Shown here: in pieces, positions 26,961 through 36,281 of the stretch
How positions within the stretch are numbered: the stretch's first letter is position 1
Layout of the letters: every line of letters begins with the position of its first letter
NCBI GenBank assembly: GCA_023431345.1
Contig: JAEYWK010000272.1
Span: forward strand, 73,213 to 137,212
DNA: 64,000 nt
DNA from: Pseudomonadota bacterium
GTDB lineage: Bacteria; Myxococcota_A; Polyangia; Polyangiales; Polyangiaceae
Direction: 5' to 3'
Translations under genes and position numbers: made by a program
Notes under the pieces: generated by a model
The model's input: the letters and a program-made list of their open reading frames with translations, nothing else
Databases searched by the model: none
What the model was told of the DNA's origin: nothing

Positions 26961-27908
26961 TTGGCCGCGCTCCGACGTGCTACGTCTGCCCGAGAGGCTC
27001 ACCTGGCTACTTCGACCGAAAAGCGTCCGGCCGTGAAGGTCGAGGTTCCTGGCTCCCAGGAAGACGGGGTGAAGTTTGCCCGCGTCGGCATCATCGCGGT
27101 GGTGGGCTTTGCGATCGGCATCGCTTGGCCGCGTCTGGCGGGCGTGAAGCTCGTGCCCAGCGCGCCCGTTCCCGCCACCGTCGAAGCCTCGGCCCGCGAG
27201 CTCACCGGCGCTCCCGTGCCCAAGCCCACCGAGGCTCAGGCGCCGGGGCCCTCCGCCGCGCCTGCGGAGAAGACGGCGGGTGACCGAGTCCAGGTCAGCG
27301 ACGTCCAGATCGCCAGCTGCAAGAACGAGCACGGCAAGCGCAGCCAAAGCTGCGACAAGGTGGATTTCGACGGCGTGGCGCGCGAGCACCTGCGTGAGCT
27401 GTCGGCGTGCCCGGGCACCGAGGCCGCTTCGGGCGTGCTCTCGCTGGGCCTCGAGCTCGATTTCGAGGCTGACAAAATCAAGAGCATCCAGAGCGGCAAG
27501 AGCACCTCGCTCGATCAGCCGCAGGTCGAGCGCCTGCTCGGGTGCGCGCGAGAGCGCTTCGCGAACGTATCACTCGTTGGCATCAAGCATGAGCAGGCTT
27601 CGTACATGCTCTTCTATCGCCTCGACCTGGTCGCGCAGAGCGGCGCCGGCGGCGGCACGTCGGACGCCGACTCGGTCGCGCCTTCCGAGTCCCCGGAGCC
27701 CGAGCTCGCCCCCGCGAGCGGTCGCGCGACCGTGAGCTGGGATGTCGCGCTCGTTCGCGCCCAACCAGCGCGCGACGGCGAGGTGCGCGCTCGGGTGCTG
27801 AATGGCACGCGCGTCGTCGTCACCGGCAAGAGCGGCGACTGGTTTCGCATCAAATACGACGCGCGCGGCAGCCAGGGCTGGGTGTACCGCACGGCCATCG
27901 GCATGTGA
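26961..27908 (+). CDS. Membrane-anchored protein with C-terminal bacterial SH3 domain
   Basis: 315 aa from TTG at 26961. A GAGAGG ribosome site at 26992-26997 lies 5 bases before an in-frame CTG at 27003, which may be the true start (301 aa). One membrane helix (VGIIAVVGFAIGIAW, about residues 43-57), a Pro/Ala linker, a middle domain with two cysteine pairs (SCKNEHGKRSQSC ... ACPG ... LGCARERF) and a C-terminal SH3_3-type domain (ALVRAQPARDGEVRARVLNG ... WFRIKY ... GWVYRTAIG). Bacterial SH3 domains commonly bind the cell wall. Probably periplasmic; specific role unknown. Confidence 0.72.
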   Translation: MAALRRATSAREAHLATSTEKRPAVKVEVPGSQEDGVKFARVGIIAVVGFAIGIAWPRLAGVKLVPSAPVPATVEASARELTGAPVPKPTEAQAPGPSAAPAEKTAGDRVQVSDVQIASCKNEHGKRSQSCDKVDFDGVAREHLRELSACPGTEAASGVLSLGLELDFEADKIKSIQSGKSTSLDQPQVERLLGCARERFANVSLVGIKHEQASYMLFYRLDLVAQSGAGGGTSDADSVAPSESPEPELAPASGRATVSWDVALVRAQPARDGEVRARVLNGTRVVVTGKSGDWFRIKYDARGSQGWVYRTAIGM

Positions 27909-27957
27909 GGGGCGGGCGCGTCGCCTCGAGGCGTGGTAATACGCCCAAGCCCGTCGC

Positions 27958-28356
27958 ATGAAGAGCGAAAAGCCCACATCGCAGGCCGAACCCAGCGAAG
28001 TCGAAGTGGCCAAGCCGTCCGATGTCGCGCTCGTGCACGCAGTCACGGACGACGGAGCCGTGCACGTCATTCGCCGCCGCGGTGAGCGGCTCGAAGCGGG
28101 CGCGCTCAAGCCGCTGCGCGAGGGCGCGCCGATTCAGGGTGAAGTGGTTTCCCTGCGCCCGCGCGAAGGCTCTCCGCTGCTGTGTGACGTCGAGGTGCAC
28201 TACTCACCTCCCGCGCAGCCTGGCGCCGCTACGGCCAAGAGCAGCTCTAAGCCCGGTCGCGCGCGCCGCAAGGGGCCGGCGCAGGTCGCCACCGATAGCT
28301 ACCGCGATAACTGGGACTCGATTTGGAGCTCCAAGAAGAGCGGCGCGCTCAACTAA
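27958..28356 (+). CDS. Conserved-looking hypothetical protein
   Basis: 132 aa, soluble. Residues 20-85 look like a compact beta-rich domain (VHVIRRRGERLEAGALKPLREGAP..., GEVVSLRPREGSPLLCDVEVHY); the rest is a Lys/Arg/Ser-rich tail ending in a Trp-containing segment (NWDSIWSSKK). No family recognised. It overlaps the convergent MYXO-CTERM gene by 4 bases. Codon composition matches its neighbours. Confidence 0.65.
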   Translation: MKSEKPTSQAEPSEVEVAKPSDVALVHAVTDDGAVHVIRRRGERLEAGALKPLREGAPIQGEVVSLRPREGSPLLCDVEVHYSPPAQPGAATAKSSSKPGRARRKGPAQVATDSYRDNWDSIWSSKKSGALN

Positions 28357-29714
28357 CGGTCGCGTCGCCGTCGGCGTAGGGCGCTCGCCGCCAGCAACGC
28401 CGCCAGCACCGCCAACGAGCCGTGGCTCGTGCGTGCGCCGAGCGCGCAGCCCGACGCGGCGTCCGCGTCGCTCAAGCCACGCTTGCCTCCCGTCGTAGCG
28501 CCGCCCGGCCCGCTACCGGCTGCGGCGCTGCCGCTCGCGCCGGGAGAGCTCACTTCAGGGTCGAGCATCACGCTGTCCGAGTCGACACAATTGCCGGCCG
28601 CGCAGACCTGCCCCGGCGCGCACAAGTCGCCTTCGTCGACCAGGCCGTCGCAGTCGTCATCCAGAAAATTGCACGTCTCCGTCGTCGGCGTGCCCGGAAC
28701 GCACAGGGCCAGGTCACAGCCCGGCGCCTCGCGCCTGCACCAGCCCTCGCCGCAGGTGGGGCGCACGCGCTCGTCGACGTCGCCGTCGCAGTCGTCGTCG
28801 ACGCCGTTGCAGATCTCCTCGACGCCGGGGTGAATGGCGGGGTCTTTGGGTCGGCAGTCGCCGGGCTCGGAAGCGTAGCCCTTCAAACCAGCGCAGCCGA
28901 CCTTCGGCTCGCCCATCCTTTCGGTGCGCACGTCGTAGTAGCCGTCGCCGTCGGCGTCGGGCCAAAGCTCGACCGGGACCGCGTCTTCATCGACGCTGCC
29001 GTCGCAGTCGTCGTCGAGCATGTTGCAGAGCTCGGTGGCGCCGGGGAACACCGTCTTGCGGTAATCATCGCAGTCACCGCTCGCCTCCGCGTAGCCCGTG
29101 GGCGGCGCGTTTTCGCAGCCCAGCATCGAGAAATCGGCGCGGCCGACGCCGTCGCCGTCGCCGTCGAGGTAGTACGTCTTGGCGGCGCAGCCGTAGACGA
29201 AATCGAAGTCGTCTTCGAGACCGTTGTCGCCTTGGGGACGGCCGTTGCCGTCGCCGCCCAGCGCGAACACCGAAAAGCGGACCGCCCCCGGAGTGGCGGG
29301 GGCCACCCAGGCGAAGCGGAACTGCACCGTGCCGCCGCTACCCGGCTTCGGCTGATTGTGAACCAGCCCGCCCGCCACGGCGGTCAGTCCCTGGCTGGCG
29401 ATCGGCTGCAGCTCGCCCACGTCCGAGCTCGTGATGTAAGCGCCACCGTTGGCGTAGCCGCCGATGATGCTCAGCGTCAGCTCGACGCGCGCGCCGGGCG
29501 TGATGGCGGCCGGGCTAGCGGTGAGGGAGAGCGAGCCGCCTTCGGTGGAGCCGTGGCAGCCCTGGCAGCCGCTAGCCGCGATACCACCCGCGCGCGCGTA
29601 GGCCAGCCCCGGCGAGAGCCAAGTGACCAACAAAGCCAAGCCGGACGGCAGAATCGCCTGAGCCAGCAGGAGCATGCGCGAACGGAGCCGAGTCACTTCA
29701 GCTCTGTAACTCAC
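28353..29714 (-). CDS. MYXO-CTERM protein with CXXCH site and MopE-type Ca-binding repeats
   Basis: 453 aa from GTG at 29714; GTG at 29696 or ATG at 29675 are alternatives, all preceding a signal peptide (LALLVTWLSPGLAYA). Then SGCQGCHG, a single CXXCH heme-like site, a beta-sandwich region (about 55-165), and at least three repeats of the type CN-x-(L/V)DDDCDG-x-(V)DE, the MopE-like Asp-rich metal-binding repeat. The C-terminus CALGARTSHG plus hydrophobic segment plus RRRRR is a MYXO-CTERM tail, which directs surface attachment by a myxosortase. Similar Asp-rich proteins are common in myxobacteria. Confidence 0.85.
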   Translation of the reverse strand: MSYRAEVTRLRSRMLLLAQAILPSGLALLVTWLSPGLAYARAGGIAASGCQGCHGSTEGGSLSLTASPAAITPGARVELTLSIIGGYANGGAYITSSDVGELQPIASQGLTAVAGGLVHNQPKPGSGGTVQFRFAWVAPATPGAVRFSVFALGGDGNGRPQGDNGLEDDFDFVYGCAAKTYYLDGDGDGVGRADFSMLGCENAPPTGYAEASGDCDDYRKTVFPGATELCNMLDDDCDGSVDEDAVPVELWPDADGDGYYDVRTERMGEPKVGCAGLKGYASEPGDCRPKDPAIHPGVEEICNGVDDDCDGDVDERVRPTCGEGWCRREAPGCDLALCVPGTPTTETCNFLDDDCDGLVDEGDLCAPGQVCAAGNCVDSDSVMLDPEVSSPGASGSAAAGSGPGGATTGGKRGLSDADAASGCALGARTSHGSLAVLAALLAASALRRRRRDR

Positions 29715-29942
29715 CGGAGTGCGTCGGGCCCGAGCTTGCGCGCGCCTTTTTCCGGAAAGCGGCCAGGTCGAGCGACCTGCCTGAAAGTTTGCGGCGTCGG
29801 CGTCGGGCGGGCTTGGTCGCCAGCTGTGGGACGCGGAGGCTGGGTGGGGGGAGCGCGTCGGGGCTGGGGGGCGTAGTGGGGTCGTAGGTAGGCCCTGCCA
29901 ACGGTTCCCGGGCGGCGCCGTCCCTGCCTATGCTAGCGGATC

Positions 29943-30476
29943 ATGCTCGTCTTCCTAGAAACGCCGGCTCCTCGTCACGAGCACGAGTTCCTGGCGGCGG
30001 TCATTCGCAGCCGGCGCCTGCACGGCTCCTGGGTGACAGCGCCCCGCTCGTCGGCCGAGTACCGGCTGTATTTGAAAGAGCGCCAGGGCCCGCGCCAAGT
30101 GAAGTACCTGGTTTGCGACGAGCTGGGGCAGCTGTGCGGGGTGATCAACCTGAGCGAGATCGTGCGCGGCTCGTTTCAGAGCGCCTACATGGGCTACTAC
30201 GCGCTGGCGCCCCACGCCGGCAAAGGCTACATGCGCGCCGGCCTCGAGCTCGTGCTCGATAAGGTATTCGGCGAGCTCGAGCTGCACCGCGTCGAGGCCA
30301 ACATCCAGCCGCGCAATCGTCGCTCGCGCGAGCTGGTGCGCGGCGCGGGCTTTCGCTACGAAGGTTTGTCGCCGCGCTACTTGAAGATCGGCGGTCGCTG
30401 GCGCGATCATGAGCGTTGGGCGATGACGGTGGAAGATCACGCTCGGCTTCGGCGCAAGAAGCGCCGCAGCGGGTAG
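29943..30476 (+). CDS. GNAT-family N-acetyltransferase, RimJ/RimL type
   Basis: 177 aa. Acetyl-CoA pocket visible as YALAPHAGKGYMRAGLELVLDKVF (A-site with Q/R-x-x-G-x-G/A replaced by H-A-G-K-G-Y-M) and the RimJ-like ELHRVEANIQPRNRRSRELVRGAGF, where a conserved Asn-x-x-S/R pattern follows the last strand. RimJ/L enzymes acetylate N-termini of ribosomal proteins, but many relatives act on antibiotics or other amines. Convergent with hflX. Confidence 0.85.
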   Translation: MLVFLETPAPRHEHEFLAAVIRSRRLHGSWVTAPRSSAEYRLYLKERQGPRQVKYLVCDELGQLCGVINLSEIVRGSFQSAYMGYYALAPHAGKGYMRAGLELVLDKVFGELELHRVEANIQPRNRRSRELVRGAGFRYEGLSPRYLKIGGRWRDHERWAMTVEDHARLRRKKRRSG

Positions 30477-30501
30477 GCTGCACGAACGCGCGGCTACGAG
30501 C

Positions 30502-31884
30502 TCAGCCGGACGTGGCGGCAGAGCGCGCGAGGCGCACGCGGAAAGCCTCGACGACCTCGGGGTCACCCCGGAACGTGACCGTCACGCCGTCGTCGTCGTA
30601 GCGCTCGGCCACCACGCGGCCTTGCTCGTGCATCTCCGACACGAGCCGCTGCTCCGAGTAGGGAATGCTGAGCTCGGCCTCCGCGTAGCGCGACTCGAAG
30701 AACTCGATGATGCGCGCGCGCACCGCCGCGACGTCAGCCGGGAATTTGGCGGAGATGAACCAGGCGCTCGGGTACTCGTTCTGCAGCTCCGCGAGCCGCT
30801 CGGGGCTCAGCGCGTCCACCTTGTTCATCACGAGGCGGCTCGGCACTTGCACGGCGCCGATTTCGTGGAGCACGTCGCGCGTCACCTCCAGCTGCTCGCG
30901 AAAGCCCGCGTCGGCGGCGTCGACCACGTGAAGCAGCAGAGAGGCCTCCAGCGCTTCATCCAGCGTCGACTTGAAGCTCGCCACCAGATCGTGCGGCAGC
31001 TTCTTGATGAAGCCGACGGTGTCGCTGATCAAGATGCGGGGCTTGGCTTCGGGCTGCAGCGCGCGCACCGTGGTGTCGAGCGTCGCGAACAGCTTGTCTT
31101 CCACGTACACGTCGCTGCTGGTGAGCGCGCGCATGAGCGAGGATTTTCCGGCGTTGGTGTAGCCAACCAACGCCACCCGCCGCGCGCCGCTGCGGTGCTT
31201 GCGGCGTACGTTTTGCTCTCGCTCGACCGCAGCCAGCTCGCGCCGCAGCTCCGCGATGCGATCGCGAATTTTGCGGCGATCCAGCTCGAGGGCGGCTTCA
31301 CCGGCGCCGCGGCCCGCTTGCCGCTCCTTGCCCTTCGGCGACTCGCGCAGGCGCGGGGCCTCGTAGTTGAGCCGCGCGATCTCGACCTGTAAGCGCGCCT
31401 CACGGCTGCGCGCGTGGCGATGAAAGATCTCGATGATGACGCCGGTGCGATCCAGCACCGTCACCCCGGTGGCGCGCTCCAAATTGCGCAGCTGGCTCGG
31501 CGAGATGTCGTGATCGACGGCTACCAGCGCGATGGGCTCCGGAGGCTCCGCCGGCGCTTCATCCTCGAAATCGGCGAGCGGCCAGCGCGGCCGCGACGCG
31601 TCGTCGTCAGCTTCGTCATCGTCCGTCCTCCGACGGCCGGGGATGATGGGCGCCGTGCGTCCGCTGCCTCCCGTCAGCTTGGCCAGCTCGCGCAGCTTGC
31701 CCTCACCCAGCACCGCCGCCGGCGCCAGGTTCTCACGGGGTTGCACGATCCGCGTCACGACGCGGTAGCCGAGGGTGGTCACGAGCCGCGTCAGCTCGTC
31801 GAGGCTTGCGTCGGCGGACTCTGAGTCCACGTCGGGCAAGCGCACGGCGACGAGCACGGCGAGCGGACGAGCGCTGTCAGTCAT
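30502..31884 (-). CDS. hflX: Ribosome-associated GTPase HflX
   Basis: 460 aa. An N-terminal HflX domain contains a Gly-rich stretch. The G domain follows: G1 VGYTNAGKSSL, G3 DTVGFIKKLP, G4 NKVD, G5 SAK. A helical linker (EVQIARLNYEAPRLRES...RGAGE) precedes the G domain, as in HflX. It splits stalled 70S/50S ribosomes under stress. Its start lies 8 bases inside the DUF4340 gene, and it is the last gene of the secA operon. An acidic insert (DDDEADDDASRPR) sits in the N-terminal part. Confidence 0.94.
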   Translation of the reverse strand: MTDSARPLAVLVAVRLPDVDSESADASLDELTRLVTTLGYRVVTRIVQPRENLAPAAVLGEGKLRELAKLTGGSGRTAPIIPGRRRTDDDEADDDASRPRWPLADFEDEAPAEPPEPIALVAVDHDISPSQLRNLERATGVTVLDRTGVIIEIFHRHARSREARLQVEIARLNYEAPRLRESPKGKERQAGRGAGEAALELDRRKIRDRIAELRRELAAVEREQNVRRKHRSGARRVALVGYTNAGKSSLMRALTSSDVYVEDKLFATLDTTVRALQPEAKPRILISDTVGFIKKLPHDLVASFKSTLDEALEASLLLHVVDAADAGFREQLEVTRDVLHEIGAVQVPSRLVMNKVDALSPERLAELQNEYPSAWFISAKFPADVAAVRARIIEFFESRYAEAELSIPYSEQRLVSEMHEQGRVVAERYDDDGVTVTFRGDPEVVEAFRVRLARSAATSG

Positions 31885-34012
31885 GTGAGGTAGCGGAGAC
31901 GAGGTCGGAGACGATTCGAGAAGAGAGCGCGAACGTCGCGTCGACGTCGCTGCGCCGAGCGTAGCAGAAGGGAGGGTCGTCTCGGTCGTCGCAGCCGCCG
32001 ACCAGCACGGTCACCTGCTTGCCGCTCGCGGCGCGGTAACGGATCTGCAGACGCGGCGCGCCGAGGCCCTCGTTGGGCCGCGCCGGGCCGACGTGCAAGA
32101 CGCGGTAGGCTCGCAGCGACCGAATCGCCTCACTGGCCTCGCCGCCCCGGCTGGGGAAATCGACCTTTTGTCCCGAAATGAGCCCCCGTCCGAACTTGGA
32201 CTCGACCGTGACCGCGGCCAGGTCATCGCCCGTGAAGGGGCACAGCGCGCGGTCGATGAAGGGCAGCGAGAGGTCCGCAAAGGCCGCTTGCGGCAGCACG
32301 AAGACGGCCGGCTCCGGGCTCAGCTGGGCGAAATAGCCGGCGCCGGTGGCTGCGCCCACGCGCAGCTCTCGCGCCGGTGCGTCGGCCGCGAAGGTCAGGT
32401 TCACCGTGAGTCGTGGTCGAGCGAGCTCGAAGCGAGGCTCGTCGCCCAGCGCGACCCAGCGGCTCGCGCTCAACGTGCCGAGCGTCTGGACGGCGTCGGC
32501 GATGAGCGAGCCGTCGTGCGCGTAGCCGGTGGGCTCGACGAGTCGGTAGCTGCCGTCGGCCTGTCGGACCACGCTCTGCCGAAAGTTGTCGTGGGTCGTG
32601 GTAAGAGTCGAAAGCTCCGACGGCGCGAACGACAGCACGCTCAAAGGCCGGAGCAAGGTCGCGTCCGGCTCGAACAGCTTGGCCGTCTCGGCCGAGAAGC
32701 ACAAGACGACGTGATCGAGCGCGCGCTCGAGACAAACGCTACCATCGACTCGTCGCTGGCCGAGCTGCGCGCGCTCCTCGCGCGAGCCGCTGCTGGAGGT
32801 CACTTGGACGAAGAGCTCGCCTTCGGGGGCGGCGAGGCCGAGGCTCGCGCGCTCCGTGTTGCGCGGCTGCCGCTCACCCCTTGCCTGCAAGATGGCGCTG
32901 ATTCGTTCGTTGCCAGCGTCGAGGCTGACGCTCTGCTCGAGCGGCGTGCGCAGGCGAAATCCCGCATCCTTGCGCAGCAGCACGTACATTCGATCACCGC
33001 GCTTCACGCGCAGCTCTTCCACTTCGTCGCTGCGGGCCGCGAACAGCGTCTGCAGGCGCAGCGCGGAGGCCTCCACCATCAAGGGCGGCAGCACGTCTTC
33101 GGGCACGCAGCCCAGGCGAGGACCTCGGCCCTGCTGCTCGCGCAGTAGCAGGATCCGCTCGCTCGCTTCGGGGCACTCATCGCCGAACGTCAGCGACACC
33201 TTGGGCTGCTTGGTATCGCTGGGCTGCACCTCGACCTTCAGCGCCCTGCGGAAGCTGCTCGCCGGGTACTCGCGAGGCTCCAAGAAGCGATCTGCGGACA
33301 AGCGTGACAGCGCGGTGGCGATGGCATCGACCGCGTCCCGGTCCGCGAGCTCGGGTCCGTCAGGGAACAGGGCGAAGATTTCGCCTCGGCCACGCTGCTC
33401 GAGCTCCAGCTTGCTGCCGCCGCGGTCGATGCGGATGCGGTGCAGCTCGCTGCGCCCATACTCGAGCAGCAGCGGCTCACGGAATTGATCGAGCGTGAAG
33501 GAGAGCTCGCTGGCCACGCCTTCGCTCACGACGTAGCGCTTGGTGTCGCCCTGGTGGGTCACCTCGACGTAGCGAGCGCCGGGTGGGCTCGGCGCCGCGC
33601 CGCCGAGGGTGATGACCTGCGTCGAGTCTCCGCGCTCGATACGCAGGCGCGGCGCGGACTCGCTGAGCCCCGCCGCTTGGCTGGATACGCCGTCGGCCGG
33701 GCGCAGCGACGACGCGAGGTCGAGCGCCCCGAGCAGACGGTTGACGGTGGCGATGTCGGCGCGCTCTTGCCAAGGCGCGACGATGCGAAATTCGTTCGGC
33801 GCGCCCGGCGCCGGCTCGAGCACGACCGTCTTCGCGCCGGTGGAGACGCCGAGGCGGGTGATGCTGGACTTGTCGAAGCTGGGCAGCAGCTTGCCCCGGC
33901 GTGAAGCCAGCTCGGCCGTGGTCGGTGTCTCGCGGGTCGCCCACACCACGCCGAGGGTGCCGAGCGCGAGCGCGAGCAGCGCCCCGTTGACGAGCAGCTG
34001 GCGACGACCCAT
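31877..34012 (-). CDS. DUF4340-family membrane protein (Gld-type transport partner)
   Basis: 711 aa. One N-terminal membrane helix (LVNGALLALALGTLGVVWA), then a long extracytoplasmic body with repeated beta-strand units typical of DUF4340 (SSITRLGVSTGAKTVVLEP, NRLLGALDLASSLRP, VITLGGAAPSPPGARYVEV). Such proteins sit with GldA-, GldF- and GldG-like ABC components in many bacteria. Only two bases separate it from the GldG-like gene, supporting co-transcription. Molecular role not established. Confidence 0.85.
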   Translation of the reverse strand: MGRRQLLVNGALLALALGTLGVVWATRETPTTAELASRRGKLLPSFDKSSITRLGVSTGAKTVVLEPAPGAPNEFRIVAPWQERADIATVNRLLGALDLASSLRPADGVSSQAAGLSESAPRLRIERGDSTQVITLGGAAPSPPGARYVEVTHQGDTKRYVVSEGVASELSFTLDQFREPLLLEYGRSELHRIRIDRGGSKLELEQRGRGEIFALFPDGPELADRDAVDAIATALSRLSADRFLEPREYPASSFRRALKVEVQPSDTKQPKVSLTFGDECPEASERILLLREQQGRGPRLGCVPEDVLPPLMVEASALRLQTLFAARSDEVEELRVKRGDRMYVLLRKDAGFRLRTPLEQSVSLDAGNERISAILQARGERQPRNTERASLGLAAPEGELFVQVTSSSGSREERAQLGQRRVDGSVCLERALDHVVLCFSAETAKLFEPDATLLRPLSVLSFAPSELSTLTTTHDNFRQSVVRQADGSYRLVEPTGYAHDGSLIADAVQTLGTLSASRWVALGDEPRFELARPRLTVNLTFAADAPARELRVGAATGAGYFAQLSPEPAVFVLPQAAFADLSLPFIDRALCPFTGDDLAAVTVESKFGRGLISGQKVDFPSRGGEASEAIRSLRAYRVLHVGPARPNEGLGAPRLQIRYRAASGKQVTVLVGGCDDRDDPPFCYARRSDVDATFALSSRIVSDLVSATSHD

Positions 34013-34014
34013 GG

Positions 34015-35535
34015 CTACTCGCGCTCTCGCGCGGCGCCTCCGCCGTGCGCTCTCGCCGCGCGCTCCGCGCTCCGGCGCCGTAGCAGCACGAACGCGCCAA
34101 TCAGGCCCGCAGCGGCGGGCATATACAGCAGCACGTAGCGCATCACCTCGCCCAGCGACTCCTCGGCCAGCGACAGGCCGACCTCGCGCTGCCGCTTCTC
34201 CGGTACGCTAATCATGCTGGGGCGCGCGGCCACCCAGCTGATGGCGTTTTCGATGAGGCGCCGATTGCCGTACAGGGCGGGGTCCTGGAAATTGCGGTTC
34301 CAGGCCAAATTGCTGGCCCCCGTCACGAACAGGCGCGCGCCGTGCGGTAGCTTGGCGCCTTCGGGGCGCGCCAGCTCACGGGCCGCGGCGAGAGTGAAGC
34401 TCTTCTTCTCGGCGCTGCGGGCCGCCTCTTGGCGCCGTGCCGTGTCGGTGAGCACGCTCAAGTCGGTGAGCGCGAGCGCTTCGGGGCTCGACTGCATCAA
34501 GGCGGTGGCGCCCTCGCGCAGCGTCAGCCCTCGCGACTGGACCACGAGCACGCGTGACGACAGCTTGTCGTCGTCATGCAGCACGCCGCGCGTGATCGCG
34601 TGTGGCAAGAGCTTCGCAAAGAACAGCTCGCCTGAGCCGCGCGGAAGCCGCGCCGCCTCGTCTTGCTCGAAGACCACGCTGCGGCTCAAGCTCACGCCGG
34701 CCAGCTCCAGCACCGGCTCGAGGCCGGTGCCGCGCACCTCCCGCTCGCCCAGCGTGGGCCCGAGCAAGAGCAGCGCGCTGCCTCCGTTCTGCACGTAGCG
34801 CTTCAAGCGCTCCGCGGCGTCCGCTCCGAGCTCCAGCTCGGGGGTGGGCACGATCACCGCCGCGCAGCCCGTGTAGGCTTGCTGGGGAGCGCTGCCGTCG
34901 ACGCTCTCGACCTCGTAGTTGCTCTTGAGTAGCCGCTGCTTCAGCTCGCTGAGCCCTTGCGGGCCGAGATCGTCGAGCGTGGGCTCGCGGTGCCCGGTGG
35001 TGAAGCAGAGCTTGGCCTTGTCGGTGCGCCGGACGTTGGCGAGCGCGGTGGAGAGCGCCTGCTCGAGCGCCGGCCGCGCCAAGCCCGAGTCTTCGTCCAT
35101 GTGCACCAGCTCTTCGGCGGTGACGAACCAGTGACGGGGGCCCGCGGCCAGGATCAGCGCCGCGTCCGTGATCACTCGTCCGTCCTCTGCCTTGCCGGCG
35201 AGGATCTGGTACTTTTGCTGCACGGCGAGGAAATCAGCCGGGCTTCGATCCGGATCGACGTAGCGCACGCGCAGCTTCGGGGTCTCGGCGCCGTAGCTCT
35301 CGAGCATGTGACGCACGCTGACGAGCAGCGGGTCACCCTTGCTCAGCAGCACGAGCACCTCGACCGGCTCCGGCAAGTCCCGCAGCAGCTCCCGCGTCGG
35401 CGTCGACAGCGAGTACAGCCGTTCGCTGGTGACGTCCCAGCGCTGGTACCAACGCGCGCCGAGCACGTTGAGGTTGAGCAGCAGCACCGCCGCCGCCGCG
35501 CCGCCCAGCCAGGGCATCACGCGCGCGAGCTTCAC
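34015..35535 (-). CDS. GldG-like ABC transport auxiliary protein
   Basis: 506 aa. N-terminal helix (WLGGAAAAVLLLNLNVLG), then the GldG/ABC-transport auxiliary region: RWDVTSERLYSLSTPTRELLRDLPEPVEVLVLL and the later INR-like DYLTVNGG-type fold seen as VQNGGSALLLLGP. A C-terminal membrane helix (LLYMPAAAGLIGAFVLLRRR) is followed by a charged tail. Partner of the adjacent ABC permease. In Flavobacterium GldAFG are needed for gliding; elsewhere the substrate is unknown. The start overlaps the permease stop (ATGA). Confidence 0.86.
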   Translation of the reverse strand: MKLARVMPWLGGAAAAVLLLNLNVLGARWYQRWDVTSERLYSLSTPTRELLRDLPEPVEVLVLLSKGDPLLVSVRHMLESYGAETPKLRVRYVDPDRSPADFLAVQQKYQILAGKAEDGRVITDAALILAAGPRHWFVTAEELVHMDEDSGLARPALEQALSTALANVRRTDKAKLCFTTGHREPTLDDLGPQGLSELKQRLLKSNYEVESVDGSAPQQAYTGCAAVIVPTPELELGADAAERLKRYVQNGGSALLLLGPTLGEREVRGTGLEPVLELAGVSLSRSVVFEQDEAARLPRGSGELFFAKLLPHAITRGVLHDDDKLSSRVLVVQSRGLTLREGATALMQSSPEALALTDLSVLTDTARRQEAARSAEKKSFTLAAARELARPEGAKLPHGARLFVTGASNLAWNRNFQDPALYGNRRLIENAISWVAARPSMISVPEKRQREVGLSLAEESLGEVMRYVLLYMPAAAGLIGAFVLLRRRSAERAARAHGGGAARERE

Positions 35536-36281
35536 GCGCGCCTCCAGGCGTCGACGGCCCGAATCGTCAAAAATAGGCAGAAAATCGCGATGGAAGCGTC
35601 ATAGAGCAAGCGCCGGCTGTCGATGATGCCCTTGGAGAAGTCCTCCATATGACCCGCGAGCGACACGTAGGCGCACACGTCGCGCAAGACGCCGGGGTCG
35701 AAGATGTACTCGCCGATGCCGAGCACGAACAGCCCGAACTGCACGAGCACGGTCACGAGCAGGGCGACGAACTGGCTCTTGGTCAGCGCGCTCGCCAGGA
35801 TGCCGATCGCCAAGTACTGCGCGCCCACCAAGAACAAGCCGAGGTAGCTGGCGCCCACGACCTGCCAGTCGACGTTGCCCGTGTCTCGCAGGATCACGAC
35901 GTAGAGCACCGTCGGCAGCCAGATCGCGACGTAGGTGACGAGCGAGGCGGTGTACTTTCCGAGCACGACCCCCAGCGCGCCGACGGGCGCCGTCATCAAC
36001 GCTTCGATCGTGCCGCTCCGGCGCTCTTCGGCGAGCAAGCGCATGCTGAGCGCTGGGCAGACCAAGAGCAGCGTCATCAAGAGGAAGATCGAATTTTGCC
36101 CGAAGTAAGCCCCGACGGGCCCCTCGTCGATCGACAGCTCGGCGAAGCTCGCGAAGTGCGCGACGATTGAATAGAAAATGCCGCCCTGCAGCAGCAAAAA
36201 GACGGTGAGCAGCACCCAGGCCAGCGGGGTCACCCACAGGCTCAGCATTTCTCGCCGGAAGATCGCGGAAAATCCGCTCAC
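35532..36281 (-). CDS. ABC-2 type permease, GldF-like
   Basis: 249 aa with six predicted membrane helices (for example PLAWVLLTVFLLLQGGIFY, LLMTLLLVCPALS, LGLFLVGAQYLAIGILASAL, FVALLVTVLVQFGLFVLG). The segment LLAEERRSGTIEALMTAPV is the conserved coupling-helix motif of ABC-2/GldF permeases. Pairs with the ATPase encoded immediately upstream, whose stop overlaps this start. Confidence 0.88.
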   Translation of the reverse strand: MSGFSAIFRREMLSLWVTPLAWVLLTVFLLLQGGIFYSIVAHFASFAELSIDEGPVGAYFGQNSIFLLMTLLLVCPALSMRLLAEERRSGTIEALMTAPVGALGVVLGKYTASLVTYVAIWLPTVLYVVILRDTGNVDWQVVGASYLGLFLVGAQYLAIGILASALTKSQFVALLVTVLVQFGLFVLGIGEYIFDPGVLRDVCAYVSLAGHMEDFSKGIIDSRRLLYDASIAIFCLFLTIRAVDAWRRA

